Below, one piece after another: positions 26,816 to 35,068 of a DNA stretch of 64,000 nt. The translations under genes and the position numbers were made by a program. The notes below the pieces were generated by a model. It was not told the DNA's origin and did no database searches. It was given only the letters and a program-made list of their open reading frames with translations. The DNA is taken from assembly GCF_022317005.1 (NCBI RefSeq), contig NZ_CP081006.1:2728001-2792000 (forward strand). The letters are read 5' to 3'. Source of the DNA: Mycobacterium sp. IDR2000157661. GTDB lineage: Bacteria > Actinomycetota > Actinomycetes > Mycobacteriales > Mycobacteriaceae. Each line of letters opens with the position of its first letter. Position 1 is the stretch's first letter.

Positions 26816-28444
26816 CTAGTGGCCGATCGCTTTCTCGGCACCGACGCCGGTGAGCGAGCGCACCTCCATCTCGGCGTTGCGCGGGACTTCGCCGCGATCA
26901 CCCGGCGAGGTCAGCGTGCCGATGATGCCCAACAGGAAGGCCAGCGGGATCGAGATGATGCCGGGATTGGCCAGCGGGAACCAGGAGAAGTCGGCGTTCT
27001 TGATCATCGCGGTCGGCGTGCCCGACACCGCGGGGGAGAAGACGATCAGCACGATCGTCGAGATCAGGCCGCCGTACATGCTCCACAGCGCGCCGCGGGT
27101 GTTGAACCGGCGCCAGTACAGCGAGTACAGGATGGTCGGCAGGTTGGCCGAGGCCGCCACCGCGAACGCCAGCGCCACCAGGAAGGCCACGTTCTGCTCG
27201 CGGGCCAGGATGCCCAACCCGATGGCCATTGTTCCCAACACCACTGCGGTGATGCGCGAGACCTTGACCTGCTCGTCCTCGGTGACGGTGTGCCGCTTGG
27301 TCACCGTGGCATAGATGTCGTGGGCGAACGACGCCGACGCGGTGATCGTCAGTCCGGCAACCACCGCGAGGATCGTCGCGAACGCCACCGCCGAGATGAC
27401 ACCGAGCAATATCACCCCGCCGAGTTCGAACGCCAGCAACGGCGCCGCGGAGTTCACTCCGCCTGGCGCGCCGAGGATGCGGTCGGGCCCGACCAGCGCC
27501 GCCGCTCCGTAGCCGAGCACCAGGGTGAACAGGTAGAAGGCGCCGATCAGCACGATCGCCCACACCACCGAGCGGCGCGCCTCCTTGGCGGTCGGCACGG
27601 TGTAGAACCGCATCAGCACGTGCGGCAGGCCCGCGGTGCCCAGCACCAGCGCCAGCGCCAGCGAGATGAAGTTCAGCTGGGTGGTCAGCGAGACGCCGTA
27701 CTGTGCGCCCGGGGCGAGCACGTCGCGGGCGGCGACCTTGGGGTCGCTGCTGTCGCTGACCATCGACTGTGCGGCGCCGAGCATCTCGGAGAAGTTGAAG
27801 TTGAACTTGAACAGGACCAGCACGGTCATGATCGCGGCGCCGCCGATGAGCAGCACCGCCTTGATGATCTGCACCCATGTGGTGCCCTTCATGCCACCGA
27901 TCAGCACGTAGACGATCATCAGCACGCCCACCACGGCGATGACGATGGACTGCCCGAGGCCACTCTCGATGTTCAGCAGCAGCGCCACCAGCACGCCGGC
28001 GCCGGCCATCTGGGCCAGCAGATAGAACAGCGACACCGCGAGGGTGTTGGTGGCCGCGGCCAACCGGACCGGTCGCTGCTTGAGCCGGAAGCTGAGCACG
28101 TCGGCCATGGTGAATTTGCCGGTGTTGCGCAGCAGTTCGGCCACCAGCAGCAGCGCGACCAGCCATGCCACCAGGAACCCGATGGAGTACAGGAAGCCGT
28201 CGTATCCGTAGACGGCCACGGCTCCCGCGATGCCCAGGAAGCTGGCGGCCGAGAGGTAGTCACCGGATATCGCGATGCCGTTCTGCGGTCCGGTGAATGC
28301 CCGCCCCGCGGTAAAGAATTCGGTGGCGGTTGCGTTCTTCTTGCTCGCTTTGATGACGACGTAGAGCGTCACCAGCACGAAGACGGCGAAGATCGCGATG
28401 TTGGCCGTGGGATTGCCGACGGCCTCGGCGGCGAGGATGGTCAT
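26816..28444 (-). CDS. Cation/acetate symporter (ActP-type SSS family)
   Basis: 542 residues with about thirteen membrane helices. It has the conserved opening EFFTAGRAFTGPQNGIAISGDYLSAASFLGI, the GGMKGTTWVQIIKAV sodium:solute symporter signature and RFYTVPTAKEARRSV. ActP-type carriers take up acetate, pyruvate or other short monocarboxylates with Na+ or H+. ATG 28444 overlaps the upstream DUF485 gene by 4 nt, the standard coupling of yjcH-actP pairs; the in-frame extension to 28603 lies within DUF485 and is not real. A second symporter and a LytS/LytTR system follow upstream in the same orientation. Confidence 0.9.
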   Translation of the reverse strand: MTILAAEAVGNPTANIAIFAVFVLVTLYVVIKASKKNATATEFFTAGRAFTGPQNGIAISGDYLSAASFLGIAGAVAVYGYDGFLYSIGFLVAWLVALLLVAELLRNTGKFTMADVLSFRLKQRPVRLAAATNTLAVSLFYLLAQMAGAGVLVALLLNIESGLGQSIVIAVVGVLMIVYVLIGGMKGTTWVQIIKAVLLIGGAAIMTVLVLFKFNFNFSEMLGAAQSMVSDSSDPKVAARDVLAPGAQYGVSLTTQLNFISLALALVLGTAGLPHVLMRFYTVPTAKEARRSVVWAIVLIGAFYLFTLVLGYGAAALVGPDRILGAPGGVNSAAPLLAFELGGVILLGVISAVAFATILAVVAGLTITASASFAHDIYATVTKRHTVTEDEQVKVSRITAVVLGTMAIGLGILAREQNVAFLVALAFAVAASANLPTILYSLYWRRFNTRGALWSMYGGLISTIVLIVFSPAVSGTPTAMIKNADFSWFPLANPGIISIPLAFLLGIIGTLTSPGDRGEVPRNAEMEVRSLTGVGAEKAIGH

Positions 28445-28797
28445 GCCTTGCCCCCGACTTCGTCGCCCTCGAGCTCGGCACGGATGGCCTCGGCGCGCGG
28501 GTCGATCTCCTTGTTGGCGAACCGGACATACAGCGCGGTGATCAGGAACGTGGTGACGAACTGACCCAGGCCGATCAGCAGACCGACGTTGATGTTGCCC
28601 CACACCCGGATCGCCATGAAGTCGGTGGCAAAGGCGCCGAGCAGCACATAAGTGGCGTACCAGATGAGAAACGCCGCACTCATCGGGAACACGAAGCGGC
28701 GCAATTTGCTTCGTAGCTCCTGGAATTCAGGGGTGGCCAGCATGGCCACGTATTCGTCGCCGCTGATCTCTCGATGCGGCAGGTCCGTCTGGGCCAT
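28441..28797 (-). CDS. DUF485 membrane protein (YjcH type)
   Basis: 118 residues with two hydrophobic helices (about 43-65 and 78-100) and the family phrase ELRSKLRRFVFPMSAAFLIWY. DUF485 proteins are the constant small partners of ActP acetate permeases. Coupling to the symporter by ATGA (28441-28444) supports a complex or stoichiometric expression. The start is ATG 28797. The 149-bp interval before the next gene upstream carries the likely operon promoter, including ATGTG-GGT-CACAT (28852-28864), a short inverted repeat reminiscent of a CRP half-site arrangement. Confidence 0.88.
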   Translation of the reverse strand: MAQTDLPHREISGDEYVAMLATPEFQELRSKLRRFVFPMSAAFLIWYATYVLLGAFATDFMAIRVWGNINVGLLIGLGQFVTTFLITALYVRFANKEIDPRAEAIRAELEGDEVGGKA

Positions 28798-28946
28798 CGC
28801 GTGCTCCTGGAACGTCGGATGTGAATCGTCTCGTCTGCGAAGTTAGATGAGATGTGGGTCACATACCCAGTGCTTTCGCGGCCGACACGGTGAAGCCCGA
28901 AGCCTGTGCGGTGAGCGGTCGATCGCCGACGACAAGCGGTGCGGGC

Positions 28947-30701
28947 TCAGCGCACTGCCTGGTCTTCGCGCGGTACGCGCTCGACCCCCATGCCCAACCG
29001 CTCCGGCACATGCATACGCGCGAAGATCTGCGCGATGTCGCCGGCCGCGGACCGGTGTGTCAGCTTGCTGACCAGAATCATCGTCGCGAACGCGACCGGG
29101 ACGCTGACCGCCGCGGGATAGCCGATGATCACCGCGGGCCATCCGCCGAGCGCGGCCTCGTCGACGGCGCCCGTCACCAACAGCGTCACCGCGCCGCCGG
29201 AGAGCACTCCGCCCACCACAAGACCACAACCCGCGCCGACAGCCGTCAGACCGCGCCACCAGATGCCCAGCACCAGCAGCGGGCACAACGTGGAGGCGGC
29301 GACGGCGAACGCCAGTCCGACGCTGCGCGACAACTCCAGGCCGCCGGACGTCGCCAGCGACAGCGGAATCGGGATCAACCCGCCGACGAGTGCGGCGATA
29401 CGGAAGTCGCGCACCCGGCCGCGCAGCACGTCCGTCGACAAGGCACCGGCGATGCTGACCAGCAACCCCGACGACGTGGCAAGGAACGCCGCGATCGCGC
29501 CTGCGGCCACCAGCGCGCCGAGCAACTGCCCGGCAACGCCACCGATCGCCGCCCCGGGAGCCAGCAGCACCGCGGCATCGGAGTTGCCCGTGATCAACAG
29601 CCGCGGCACGTAAAGCCTCGAGAACACCCCGAGCAGCGTCGGAAACAGATAGAACAGCGACAGCAGCGCGATGACCGCAAGCGCGGTGCGGCGGGCCGCG
29701 CGACCGTCGGGATTGGTATAGAACCGCACCAGGACATGCGGCAGGCCGATGGTGCCCAGGAACGTCGCGACGATGATCGACAAGACCTGGTACATCGGAT
29801 GACCGCCGCCCAGGCCACCGCCGGAGGCGATCCAGTCTGCACCCTCGCTGGGTGCGCCGGCCACCACCGGCGTGGCGGCGCCCGCTTCCAGGGACAACTC
29901 GGAGCCCGCGCCCAGCGTGTGCACCCCGGCCGACGGTATCGGCTGTGCGGCAACGGGTTGCCCGTCGAGCGTGCCGGTCACCAGGATGCCTGTGGGCCGG
30001 TCCACCTGCACGACGACGTCGGTCTCGATCGCCACGGTGGTGGGCTGGTCGACGCTGGGTGGCAGCGGCCCGCCGAGCTCGCCCCGGTCGGTCAGGAACA
30101 GCCCGAGCAGGGCCAGCGCCGGGATCGCGACGGCGGTGAGCTTGAGCCAGTATTGGAAGGCCTGCACGAAGGTGATCGAGCGCATGCCGCCCGCGACGAC
30201 GTTGGTGATGACGATCCCCCCGACCACCAGCGGGCCCAGCCAGACCGGTACGCCGAGAAGGGTTTTCAACGCCAGGCCGGCACCCTGGTACTGGGGTACC
30301 AGATAGAACACACAGATGACGACGACCACGAGCATCGCGACCTTGCGCAGGCGGGCCGAGCCGAGGCGGAACTCGGCGAAGTCGGGCACGGTGTAGGCAC
30401 CGGAGCGGCGCAGGGGCGCAGCTACGAACAGCAGCAGTCCGAGATAGCCCGCGGTGAAGCCGACTGGATACCACAGCGCGTCGGCACCGTACTTGGCGAT
30501 CAGCCCGGCCACCCCGAGAAACGAGGCCGCCGAGAGGTATTCGCCGGAGATCGCGGCGGCATTCCACTGGGGTCCGACGCTGCGCGAGGCGACGAGGAAG
30601 TCGGAAGTGGTGCGGGAGAACCGGACCCCGTAGGCGCCGATGGCCACGGTGGCAACCGCGGCGGCGATCAGCGCGGCGGCCGTCAGCGGTGAGCCGGTCA
30701 T
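28947..30701 (-). CDS. Second sodium:solute symporter, acetate/monocarboxylate type
   Basis: 584 residues, about thirteen helices, with SRSVGPQWNAAAISGEYLSAASFLGV at the N-terminus and RFYTNPDGRAARR in the middle, both mirrored in the ActP-type protein downstream. Compared with that protein it has an insert of roughly 90 polar residues (about 212-300), predicted outside the membrane. It overlaps the upstream small membrane gene by 4 nt, which overlaps the LytTR regulator, so lytS-lytTR-small protein-symporter read as one operon. This arrangement suggests a transporter tuned by extracellular or intracellular monocarboxylate levels. Confidence 0.87.
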   Translation of the reverse strand: MTGSPLTAAALIAAAVATVAIGAYGVRFSRTTSDFLVASRSVGPQWNAAAISGEYLSAASFLGVAGLIAKYGADALWYPVGFTAGYLGLLLFVAAPLRRSGAYTVPDFAEFRLGSARLRKVAMLVVVVICVFYLVPQYQGAGLALKTLLGVPVWLGPLVVGGIVITNVVAGGMRSITFVQAFQYWLKLTAVAIPALALLGLFLTDRGELGGPLPPSVDQPTTVAIETDVVVQVDRPTGILVTGTLDGQPVAAQPIPSAGVHTLGAGSELSLEAGAATPVVAGAPSEGADWIASGGGLGGGHPMYQVLSIIVATFLGTIGLPHVLVRFYTNPDGRAARRTALAVIALLSLFYLFPTLLGVFSRLYVPRLLITGNSDAAVLLAPGAAIGGVAGQLLGALVAAGAIAAFLATSSGLLVSIAGALSTDVLRGRVRDFRIAALVGGLIPIPLSLATSGGLELSRSVGLAFAVAASTLCPLLVLGIWWRGLTAVGAGCGLVVGGVLSGGAVTLLVTGAVDEAALGGWPAVIIGYPAAVSVPVAFATMILVSKLTHRSAAGDIAQIFARMHVPERLGMGVERVPREDQAVR

Positions 30702-31072
30702 GGCTCGCTGTCGACGACGCCGACGAAGTCGCGCTCGCCCTGTTCGGCCAGGCGGATGTACAACCGCCCCACCCCGTAGAGCAGCGGGTAGACCAGTAGG
30801 CCGAGCACCAGCCAGTTGAGCCGGATCCCGACGACCGTGACGGCCGCCAGATCCGGAAACGCCGCATTGAGCAACGGAATCGCCACGACGGCGCAGATCA
30901 CCACAGCGGCCAACCGCAACGCCAGGCCGAGCTGGGCCCGGACCAGCCCGCGCACCAGCGCGTCGCCGACCTGCGTCTGCTCCTGCACCTCGACCCGGGT
31001 GCGCACCATGCGGGCCCCGCGGCGTTGGCCGAGCACGACGCGTTGGCGGTTCGGCCGTTCGCTGCTAGTCAT
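30698..31072 (-). CDS. Small two-helix membrane protein, putative symporter partner
   Basis: 124 residues: a basic N-terminus (residues 1-50), two hydrophobic helices (about 52-72 and 85-105), and an acidic tail. It is not clearly DUF485, but it occupies the same place and has the same topology as the DUF485 partner of the neighbouring symporter. It overlaps the second symporter gene by 4 nt and the LytTR regulator by 8 nt. It is probably a symporter-associated subunit; this is inference from context. Confidence 0.7.
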   Translation of the reverse strand: MTSSERPNRQRVVLGQRRGARMVRTRVEVQEQTQVGDALVRGLVRAQLGLALRLAAVVICAVVAIPLLNAAFPDLAAVTVVGIRLNWLVLGLLVYPLLYGVGRLYIRLAEQGERDFVGVVDSEP

Positions 31073-31886
31073 CGGGTCTCAGTTGGCGCATCGGGTCGCG
31101 CACGACGCGGTCGCGCAGTTCACGCGCCTGACGTCGGCTCACCGGCAACTCCACGGCCGGCGAACTGCCGTTGGCGCGCAGCCGCACCAGCACCGCACCG
31201 TCGGCGCTGCGAAGTCCGATGACCATTCGCAGCGCCACCAGATAGCTGCGGTGTACTCGCTGGAAACCCTTTTCGCGCCAACGGGTTTCGAGGGTGCTCA
31301 GCGGGATGCGCACCAGGTGTGAGCCGGACGTCGAGTGCAGGCGCGCGTAGTCACCTTCGGCCTCGACCCAGCCGATGCTGTCGCGGGGCACCAGATGGGT
31401 GACGCCGCCGAGTTCGGCGGGGATGACGTCGTCACCACGGATGTCGAGAGCAGAACTGGCACCGGCTTCCTCGGGTGCGGGCTCGGCGGCGCGGCCGGCC
31501 AGCACCCGGCGCACCGCCTCGTCCAGCCGATCTTGGCGGATGGGCTTGAGCAGATAGTCGATCGCGCCGACGTCGAAGGCCGCGACGGCCTTGTCGTCGT
31601 GTGCGGTGACGAACACGACTGCGGGCCGATGCGAGAAGTTGGCGAGCACACCGGCCAGCTCGATGCCGGAGAGCCCGGGCATGTTGATGTCGAGGAAGAT
31701 CGCGTCGAACGGCTTTCGCGCACGCGAGGAGCCGGAATTGCTGGAGCTCAGTTCACGCAGTGCGGAAGTGGCGTCGCCGCAGCGGTGCACCTCACCGATG
31801 TCGTCGTGGCACTGGAGGAGGTAGGCCAGCTCGTCGAGTGCGGGCGCCTCGTCGTCGACGGCCAGCACGGTCAGGCCCGTCTTCAT
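31065..31886 (-). CDS. LytTR-family response regulator
   Basis: 273 residues. The receiver domain (about 1-125) has the phospho-acceptor Asp in AIFLDINMPGLSG, the conserved Thr/Lys in VFVTAHDDKA and LLKPIRQDRL. A LytTR DNA-binding domain (about 165-260) carries GWVEAEGDYARLHS and FQRVHRSYLVAL. LytTR proteins bind direct repeats upstream of transport or peptide genes. It pairs with the LytS-type kinase just upstream (19 nt) and lies in one operon with a symporter, the arrangement of pyruvate/monocarboxylate-sensing systems such as BtsSR or YpdAB in E. coli. Confidence 0.9.
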   Translation of the reverse strand: MKTGLTVLAVDDEAPALDELAYLLQCHDDIGEVHRCGDATSALRELSSSNSGSSRARKPFDAIFLDINMPGLSGIELAGVLANFSHRPAVVFVTAHDDKAVAAFDVGAIDYLLKPIRQDRLDEAVRRVLAGRAAEPAPEEAGASSALDIRGDDVIPAELGGVTHLVPRDSIGWVEAEGDYARLHSTSGSHLVRIPLSTLETRWREKGFQRVHRSYLVALRMVIGLRSADGAVLVRLRANGSSPAVELPVSRRQARELRDRVVRDPMRQLRPDD

Positions 31887-31905
31887 CTGCCGTTCACATG
31901 ATCGC

Positions 31906-33123
31906 TCACACGATCCCTCCGTCGGCCCGCACGCCCGACCGGAACTTGGGGACGCGCATCAGAACTCGCGTGCCCGCACCGATCGCGGTCTCAACGACCA
32001 GACCGTAGTCGTTGCCGAACGCCGCGCGCAGCCGATGGTCCACATTGGTCAGCCCGACGTGCGCGGAGTGGCCATTGCCTGCGCGTGAGCCTGCGGGTGA
32101 GCCGGCCGCCAGCGCGTCACCCGGTCCGGCGCGCAGCGTGTCGGGATCCATTCCGGCGCCGTCGTCCTCGACGGTGATCACACAGTCGGTGCCCTCGTCG
32201 CGGGCGATGATCTCGATCGCGCCGCCACCCTGGCCCGCGAGCCCATGCCGCACCGCGTTCTCCACCAGCGGCTGCAACGCCAGGAACGGCACGACGACAT
32301 TGAGCACCTCGGGCGCCACTTGCAGCGTGACCTTCAGCGCATCGCCGAACCGGGCGCGCTCCAGGGTGAGATAGCGGTCGATGTTGCGCAGTTCGTCGGC
32401 CAGCGTCGTGTACTGGCCCGCGGCGCGGAACGAGTAGCGGGTGAAGTCGGCGAACTCCAGGATCAGCTCGCGGGCGCGGTCCGGATCGGTGCGCACGAAC
32501 GAGGCGATGGTGCCCAGGGCGTTGTAGATGAAATGCGGGCTGATCTGTGCCCGCAGAGCCAGCACCTCGGCGCGGTCCAGGCGGGCGCGGGAGGCGTCGA
32601 GCTCGGCGAGTTCGATCTGGCTGGCCGCGTATCTGGCCACCTCGCCGACGGCCCCGAGCAGTCCGGGTGCGGGGGAGTGGTCCGTCACCACGACCAGCAC
32701 CCCGAGCACGGCACCGTCCTCGGCCAGCAGCGGCTGCGCCACCACCGCCGAGGTGCGGGCGCGGGTGAGCACGCGTCGCTCGCCGGCGATCGACTGTTCG
32801 GCAGCACCGCCGCAGGCGTCGAGGACCTCGTCGGCCCAGCCGTCGGGCGGATCGTTGGCGAGCATGCGTCCGTCGGCGTCGAAGACCGCCACGCCCCGCG
32901 TTCCGGTCAGACCCCGCAGGAACGGCGCGGCGGTCTTGGCCGAGTCGGTGTCGAGTCCCTGCCGCAGCGCCCTGGCCGCCAGCGACGCGGTGTGCAGCGC
33001 GGCGTGCACGGCCCGTTCGGTCGGGGTGGCCACGACCCGGCGGGTGCGCACCGTGAAGACCGCGGCCGCCACCGCGGCGGCGATGAGCACCGCCGCAAGT
33101 GCTAGAGCCAGCTCGCCGGACAT
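31906..33123 (-). CDS. LytS-type sensor histidine kinase
   Basis: 405 residues. One N-terminal membrane helix (about 4-24) is followed by a GAF-like sensor region (about 60-185). The His_kinase (LytS/YehU) domain has the phospho-acceptor His in ISPHFIYNALGTIASF, and a HATPase domain has LVENAVRHGL and DDGAGMD. The single helix differs from multi-pass LytS proteins, so signal sensing is probably cytoplasmic or membrane-proximal. ATG 33123 was chosen because the upstream extension overlaps the divergent glycosylase gene; TAAATT lies 10 nt before it. Confidence 0.88.
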   Translation of the reverse strand: MSGELALALAAVLIAAAVAAAVFTVRTRRVVATPTERAVHAALHTASLAARALRQGLDTDSAKTAAPFLRGLTGTRGVAVFDADGRMLANDPPDGWADEVLDACGGAAEQSIAGERRVLTRARTSAVVAQPLLAEDGAVLGVLVVVTDHSPAPGLLGAVGEVARYAASQIELAELDASRARLDRAEVLALRAQISPHFIYNALGTIASFVRTDPDRARELILEFADFTRYSFRAAGQYTTLADELRNIDRYLTLERARFGDALKVTLQVAPEVLNVVVPFLALQPLVENAVRHGLAGQGGGAIEIIARDEGTDCVITVEDDGAGMDPDTLRAGPGDALAAGSPAGSRAGNGHSAHVGLTNVDHRLRAAFGNDYGLVVETAIGAGTRVLMRVPKFRSGVRADGGIV

Positions 33124-33129
33124 GGTTGA

Positions 33130-33147
33130 CGCCAATTTAAACTGGCG
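33130..33147. promoter_or_regulatory. Divergent promoter of lytS and glycosylase, inverted repeat
   Basis: CGCCA and TGGCG (33130-33134, 33143-33147) are inverted arms around an A+T-rich core. Rightward TAAACT (33138-33143) is 6 nt before the glycosylase GTG 33150. Leftward TAAATT (33139-33134) is 10 nt before the kinase ATG 33123. The two -10 boxes share bases, so the genes probably compete for polymerase. Confidence 0.5.
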
Positions 33148-33149
33148 CC

Positions 33150-33728
33150 GTGGCGAAACTGCAGCTAGTTCAGGATCCCGCGGCGGACGCGCTGTTGGAG
33201 TCGAACCCGTTCGCGTTGTTGGTCGGCATGCTGCTCGATCAGCAGTACCCGATGGAGGCGGCATTCGCCGGGCCGAAGAAGATCGCCGACCGCATCGGCG
33301 GGGTGGATGCGCGCGAGATCGCCGACTACGACCCCGAGCGGTTCGCCCAGCTCTGTTCGCAAACGCCTGCCGTGCACCGGTATCCGGGCTCCATGGCCAA
33401 GCGCATCCAGGCGCTCGCGCAGTTGATCGTCGATCGCTACGACGGGGACGCGACCGCGCTGTGGACACACGGCGACCCGGACGGCGCCGAAGTGCTGCGC
33501 CGGCTCAAGGCGCTGCCCGGGTTCGGTGAGCAGAAGGCCAAGATCTTCCTGGCACTGCTGGGCAAACAGTACGGGGTCACGCCGCCGGGATGGCGCAAGG
33601 CCGCCGGCGACTACGGCAAGGCCGGGTCGTTCCTGTCGGTGGCCGACGTCGTCGATTCCGGCTCGCTGGAGAAGGTGCGGTCATACAAGAAGCAGGCCAA
33701 GGCGGCCGCGAAGGCAGCCAAGGCCTGA
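33150..33728 (+). CDS. HhH-GPD base-excision repair protein (Rv1156 type)
   Basis: 192 residues. The family N-terminus DPAADALLESNPFALLVGMLLDQQ is present, and a helix-hairpin-helix (LRRLKALPGFGEQKAKIFLALLG, best seen as LPGFGEQKA) lies near residues 115-130. No [4Fe-4S] cysteine cluster is seen. It probably removes damaged bases in the cytoplasm as a monofunctional or bifunctional glycosylase; the specific lesion is unknown. The start GTG 33150 is leaderless-type. The C-terminus is lysine/alanine-rich. The order matches Rv1156 in M. tuberculosis. It converges on the recombinase-like gene. Confidence 0.85.
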   Translation: MAKLQLVQDPAADALLESNPFALLVGMLLDQQYPMEAAFAGPKKIADRIGGVDAREIADYDPERFAQLCSQTPAVHRYPGSMAKRIQALAQLIVDRYDGDATALWTHGDPDGAEVLRRLKALPGFGEQKAKIFLALLGKQYGVTPPGWRKAAGDYGKAGSFLSVADVVDSGSLEKVRSYKKQAKAAAKAAKA

Positions 33729-33730
33729 CG

Positions 33731-34108
33731 TCATTGCGCCGCGGTCTCGGCGTCCAAGTGGGCGAGCGTCGTGATGATGCCGGCGACCACGCGCCCGGTC
33801 GACGTGCCGGTGTCGAGGCCCTCGCGCAGGGTGCGTAACCGCAGGCCCCGGTCGGAGAGTTCGGCGATCGTCCTGGTCACTTCGGCGCCGGTGCGGCCCA
33901 ACCGGTCCAGTGCCACGACCACGACTGTGTCGCCGGAGCGGGCGTAGCTCAGCATGGCGTGCAGTCCCGCGCGCACGCGGTCGGCCGAGACGAGGCGGTC
34001 GGTGAAGACCCGCCTCGAGTCGACGCCCGCCTCTGCGAGCGCCGCAAGCTGACCGTCGAGGGTGTGCTCGACGGCGCGTGCTGTGGCGTAGCCCAGCGTG
34101 CAGCTCAC
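33731..34108 (-). CDS. Orphan serine-recombinase catalytic domain lacking the catalytic serine
   Basis: 125 residues aligning with the resolvase/invertase N-terminal domain: LGYAT at the N-terminus, GDTVVVVALDRLGRTGAEV in the middle, and LREGLDTGTSTGRVVAGIITTLAHLDAE at the end. The canonical YARVST motif reads YATARA, replacing the nucleophile Ser by Arg and the first Arg by Thr; the DRLGR arginines remain. The long E-helix and DNA-binding domain are absent. It is therefore probably not a recombinase, but a pseudo-enzyme or remnant. The start is GTG 34108. No flanking attachment sites or transposon were seen. Confidence 0.75.
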   Translation of the reverse strand: MSCTLGYATARAVEHTLDGQLAALAEAGVDSRRVFTDRLVSADRVRAGLHAMLSYARSGDTVVVVALDRLGRTGAEVTRTIAELSDRGLRLRTLREGLDTGTSTGRVVAGIITTLAHLDAETAAQ

Positions 34109-34198
34109 TCTGTCAAGGTCTCATGGGTCCGGCTGCCATGGGAGCGATGGCGTCCGGTCAAGGCCGAACCGTTATCGGACTTCTACCTGGTCGACTCG

Positions 34199-34858
34199 TC
34201 AGGCACCCAGGGGGTAACCGTCGAAGCGCTCCCTTGTGGCGATGTCGCGCACCGGTCGGCGGGTGAGCCTCAAGAGTTGGCGCTTCGGCCTGCCGAGCGG
34301 CAGCAGCGCGGCGACGGCGTAGTCGGCCGGTATACCGAGCAGGTCCCGCACGCGCGGTTCCTCGGCGATCGCCGCGGTCGTCAGTACGCCGCCATAGCCC
34401 TCGTTGCGGGCGGCCAGCAGGATGTTCCAGACGAAGGGATACACCGAGGCGCCCGCGATCAGGCCGACCCGCTCGAGGTGTTGGTCGAACGCCGCCACCA
34501 CTCCCAGATCCACGCAGACCACCAGCACCACGGACGCAGTGCGCAGCGGCGACTGCGGCGGGACCTCGACGGAGTCGATGCTCTGCGCATCAACGCCACA
34601 CGGGTGCAACGGGTTCCACGGGCTCTCGCCGTTGCGCAGCTGAGCGATGTAGCGCTTGGTGCCCGGGATGGCGCATTCGATGAGTGCCTCGCGGGTGCCC
34701 GCATCGCGGACGGCGATGACGCGGTTGCCCTGGCGGTTGCCGCCGCTGGGCGCGAAGCGCGCGTTGTCGAGGATGCGCTCGAGGACGTCGTCGGGTAACT
34801 CCTCGTCGGTGTATTCGCGGACAGCGGCCGTCGTGCGCATGACGTCGTAAAGATCCAT
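34199..34858 (-). CDS. Nitroreductase family protein
   Basis: 219 residues of the FMN-binding nitroreductase fold: VREYTDEELPDDVLERILDNARFAPSGGNRQ at the N-terminus (the RxY/APSGGN contact region) and GYGGVLTT for FMN binding near residue 155. It reduces nitro, quinone or activated alkene compounds with NAD(P)H in the cytoplasm; the physiological substrate is unknown. ATG 34858 is preferred to GTG 34864, which adds only two residues. It shares its strand with the recombinase-like gene (90 nt downstream) and is divergent from DUF1059. Confidence 0.87.
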   Translation of the reverse strand: MDLYDVMRTTAAVREYTDEELPDDVLERILDNARFAPSGGNRQGNRVIAVRDAGTREALIECAIPGTKRYIAQLRNGESPWNPLHPCGVDAQSIDSVEVPPQSPLRTASVVLVVCVDLGVVAAFDQHLERVGLIAGASVYPFVWNILLAARNEGYGGVLTTAAIAEEPRVRDLLGIPADYAVAALLPLGRPKRQLLRLTRRPVRDIATRERFDGYPLGA

Positions 34859-34905
34859 GACCACATCTTTGCGACGATCGCTGCGACCTATGCAAAGGTT
34901 GTCAT

Positions 34906-35052
34906 ATGAAGACGCACCTGAACTGCCCCTGCGGCGAAGCCATCGTCGGCAAGGACGAGGACGACCTGGTCGAGAAGGCGCAAGAGCACCTGTCCGAGTC
35001 GCATCCCGGCCGCGACTACGACCGGGACGCCATCCTCTTCATGGCCTACTGA
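34906..35052 (+). CDS. DUF1059 small protein
   Basis: 48 residues: MKTHLNCPCGEAIVGK begins a CxC-containing segment, then an acidic helix (DEDDLVEKAQEHLSESH) and a short tail. This is the DUF1059 signature of very small actinobacterial proteins with a possible metal-binding CPC/H pair, of unknown function. AAAGG lies 7 nt before ATG 34906. It stands alone between the divergent nitroreductase and the convergent Ala/Pro-rich secreted protein. Confidence 0.85.
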   Translation: MKTHLNCPCGEAIVGKDEDDLVEKAQEHLSESHPGRDYDRDAILFMAY

Positions 35053-35068
35053 CCTTCCTCGCGACGAC

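Noticed and set aside
28843..30867. 674-codon minus-strand frame over the second symporter
   Set aside because: Same strand but a different frame from the symporter; no domain, Arg-rich, typical shadow.
33731..34108. Active prophage or integron recombinase
   Set aside because: Catalytic serine missing, C-terminal DNA-binding part absent and no attachment-like repeats nearby.
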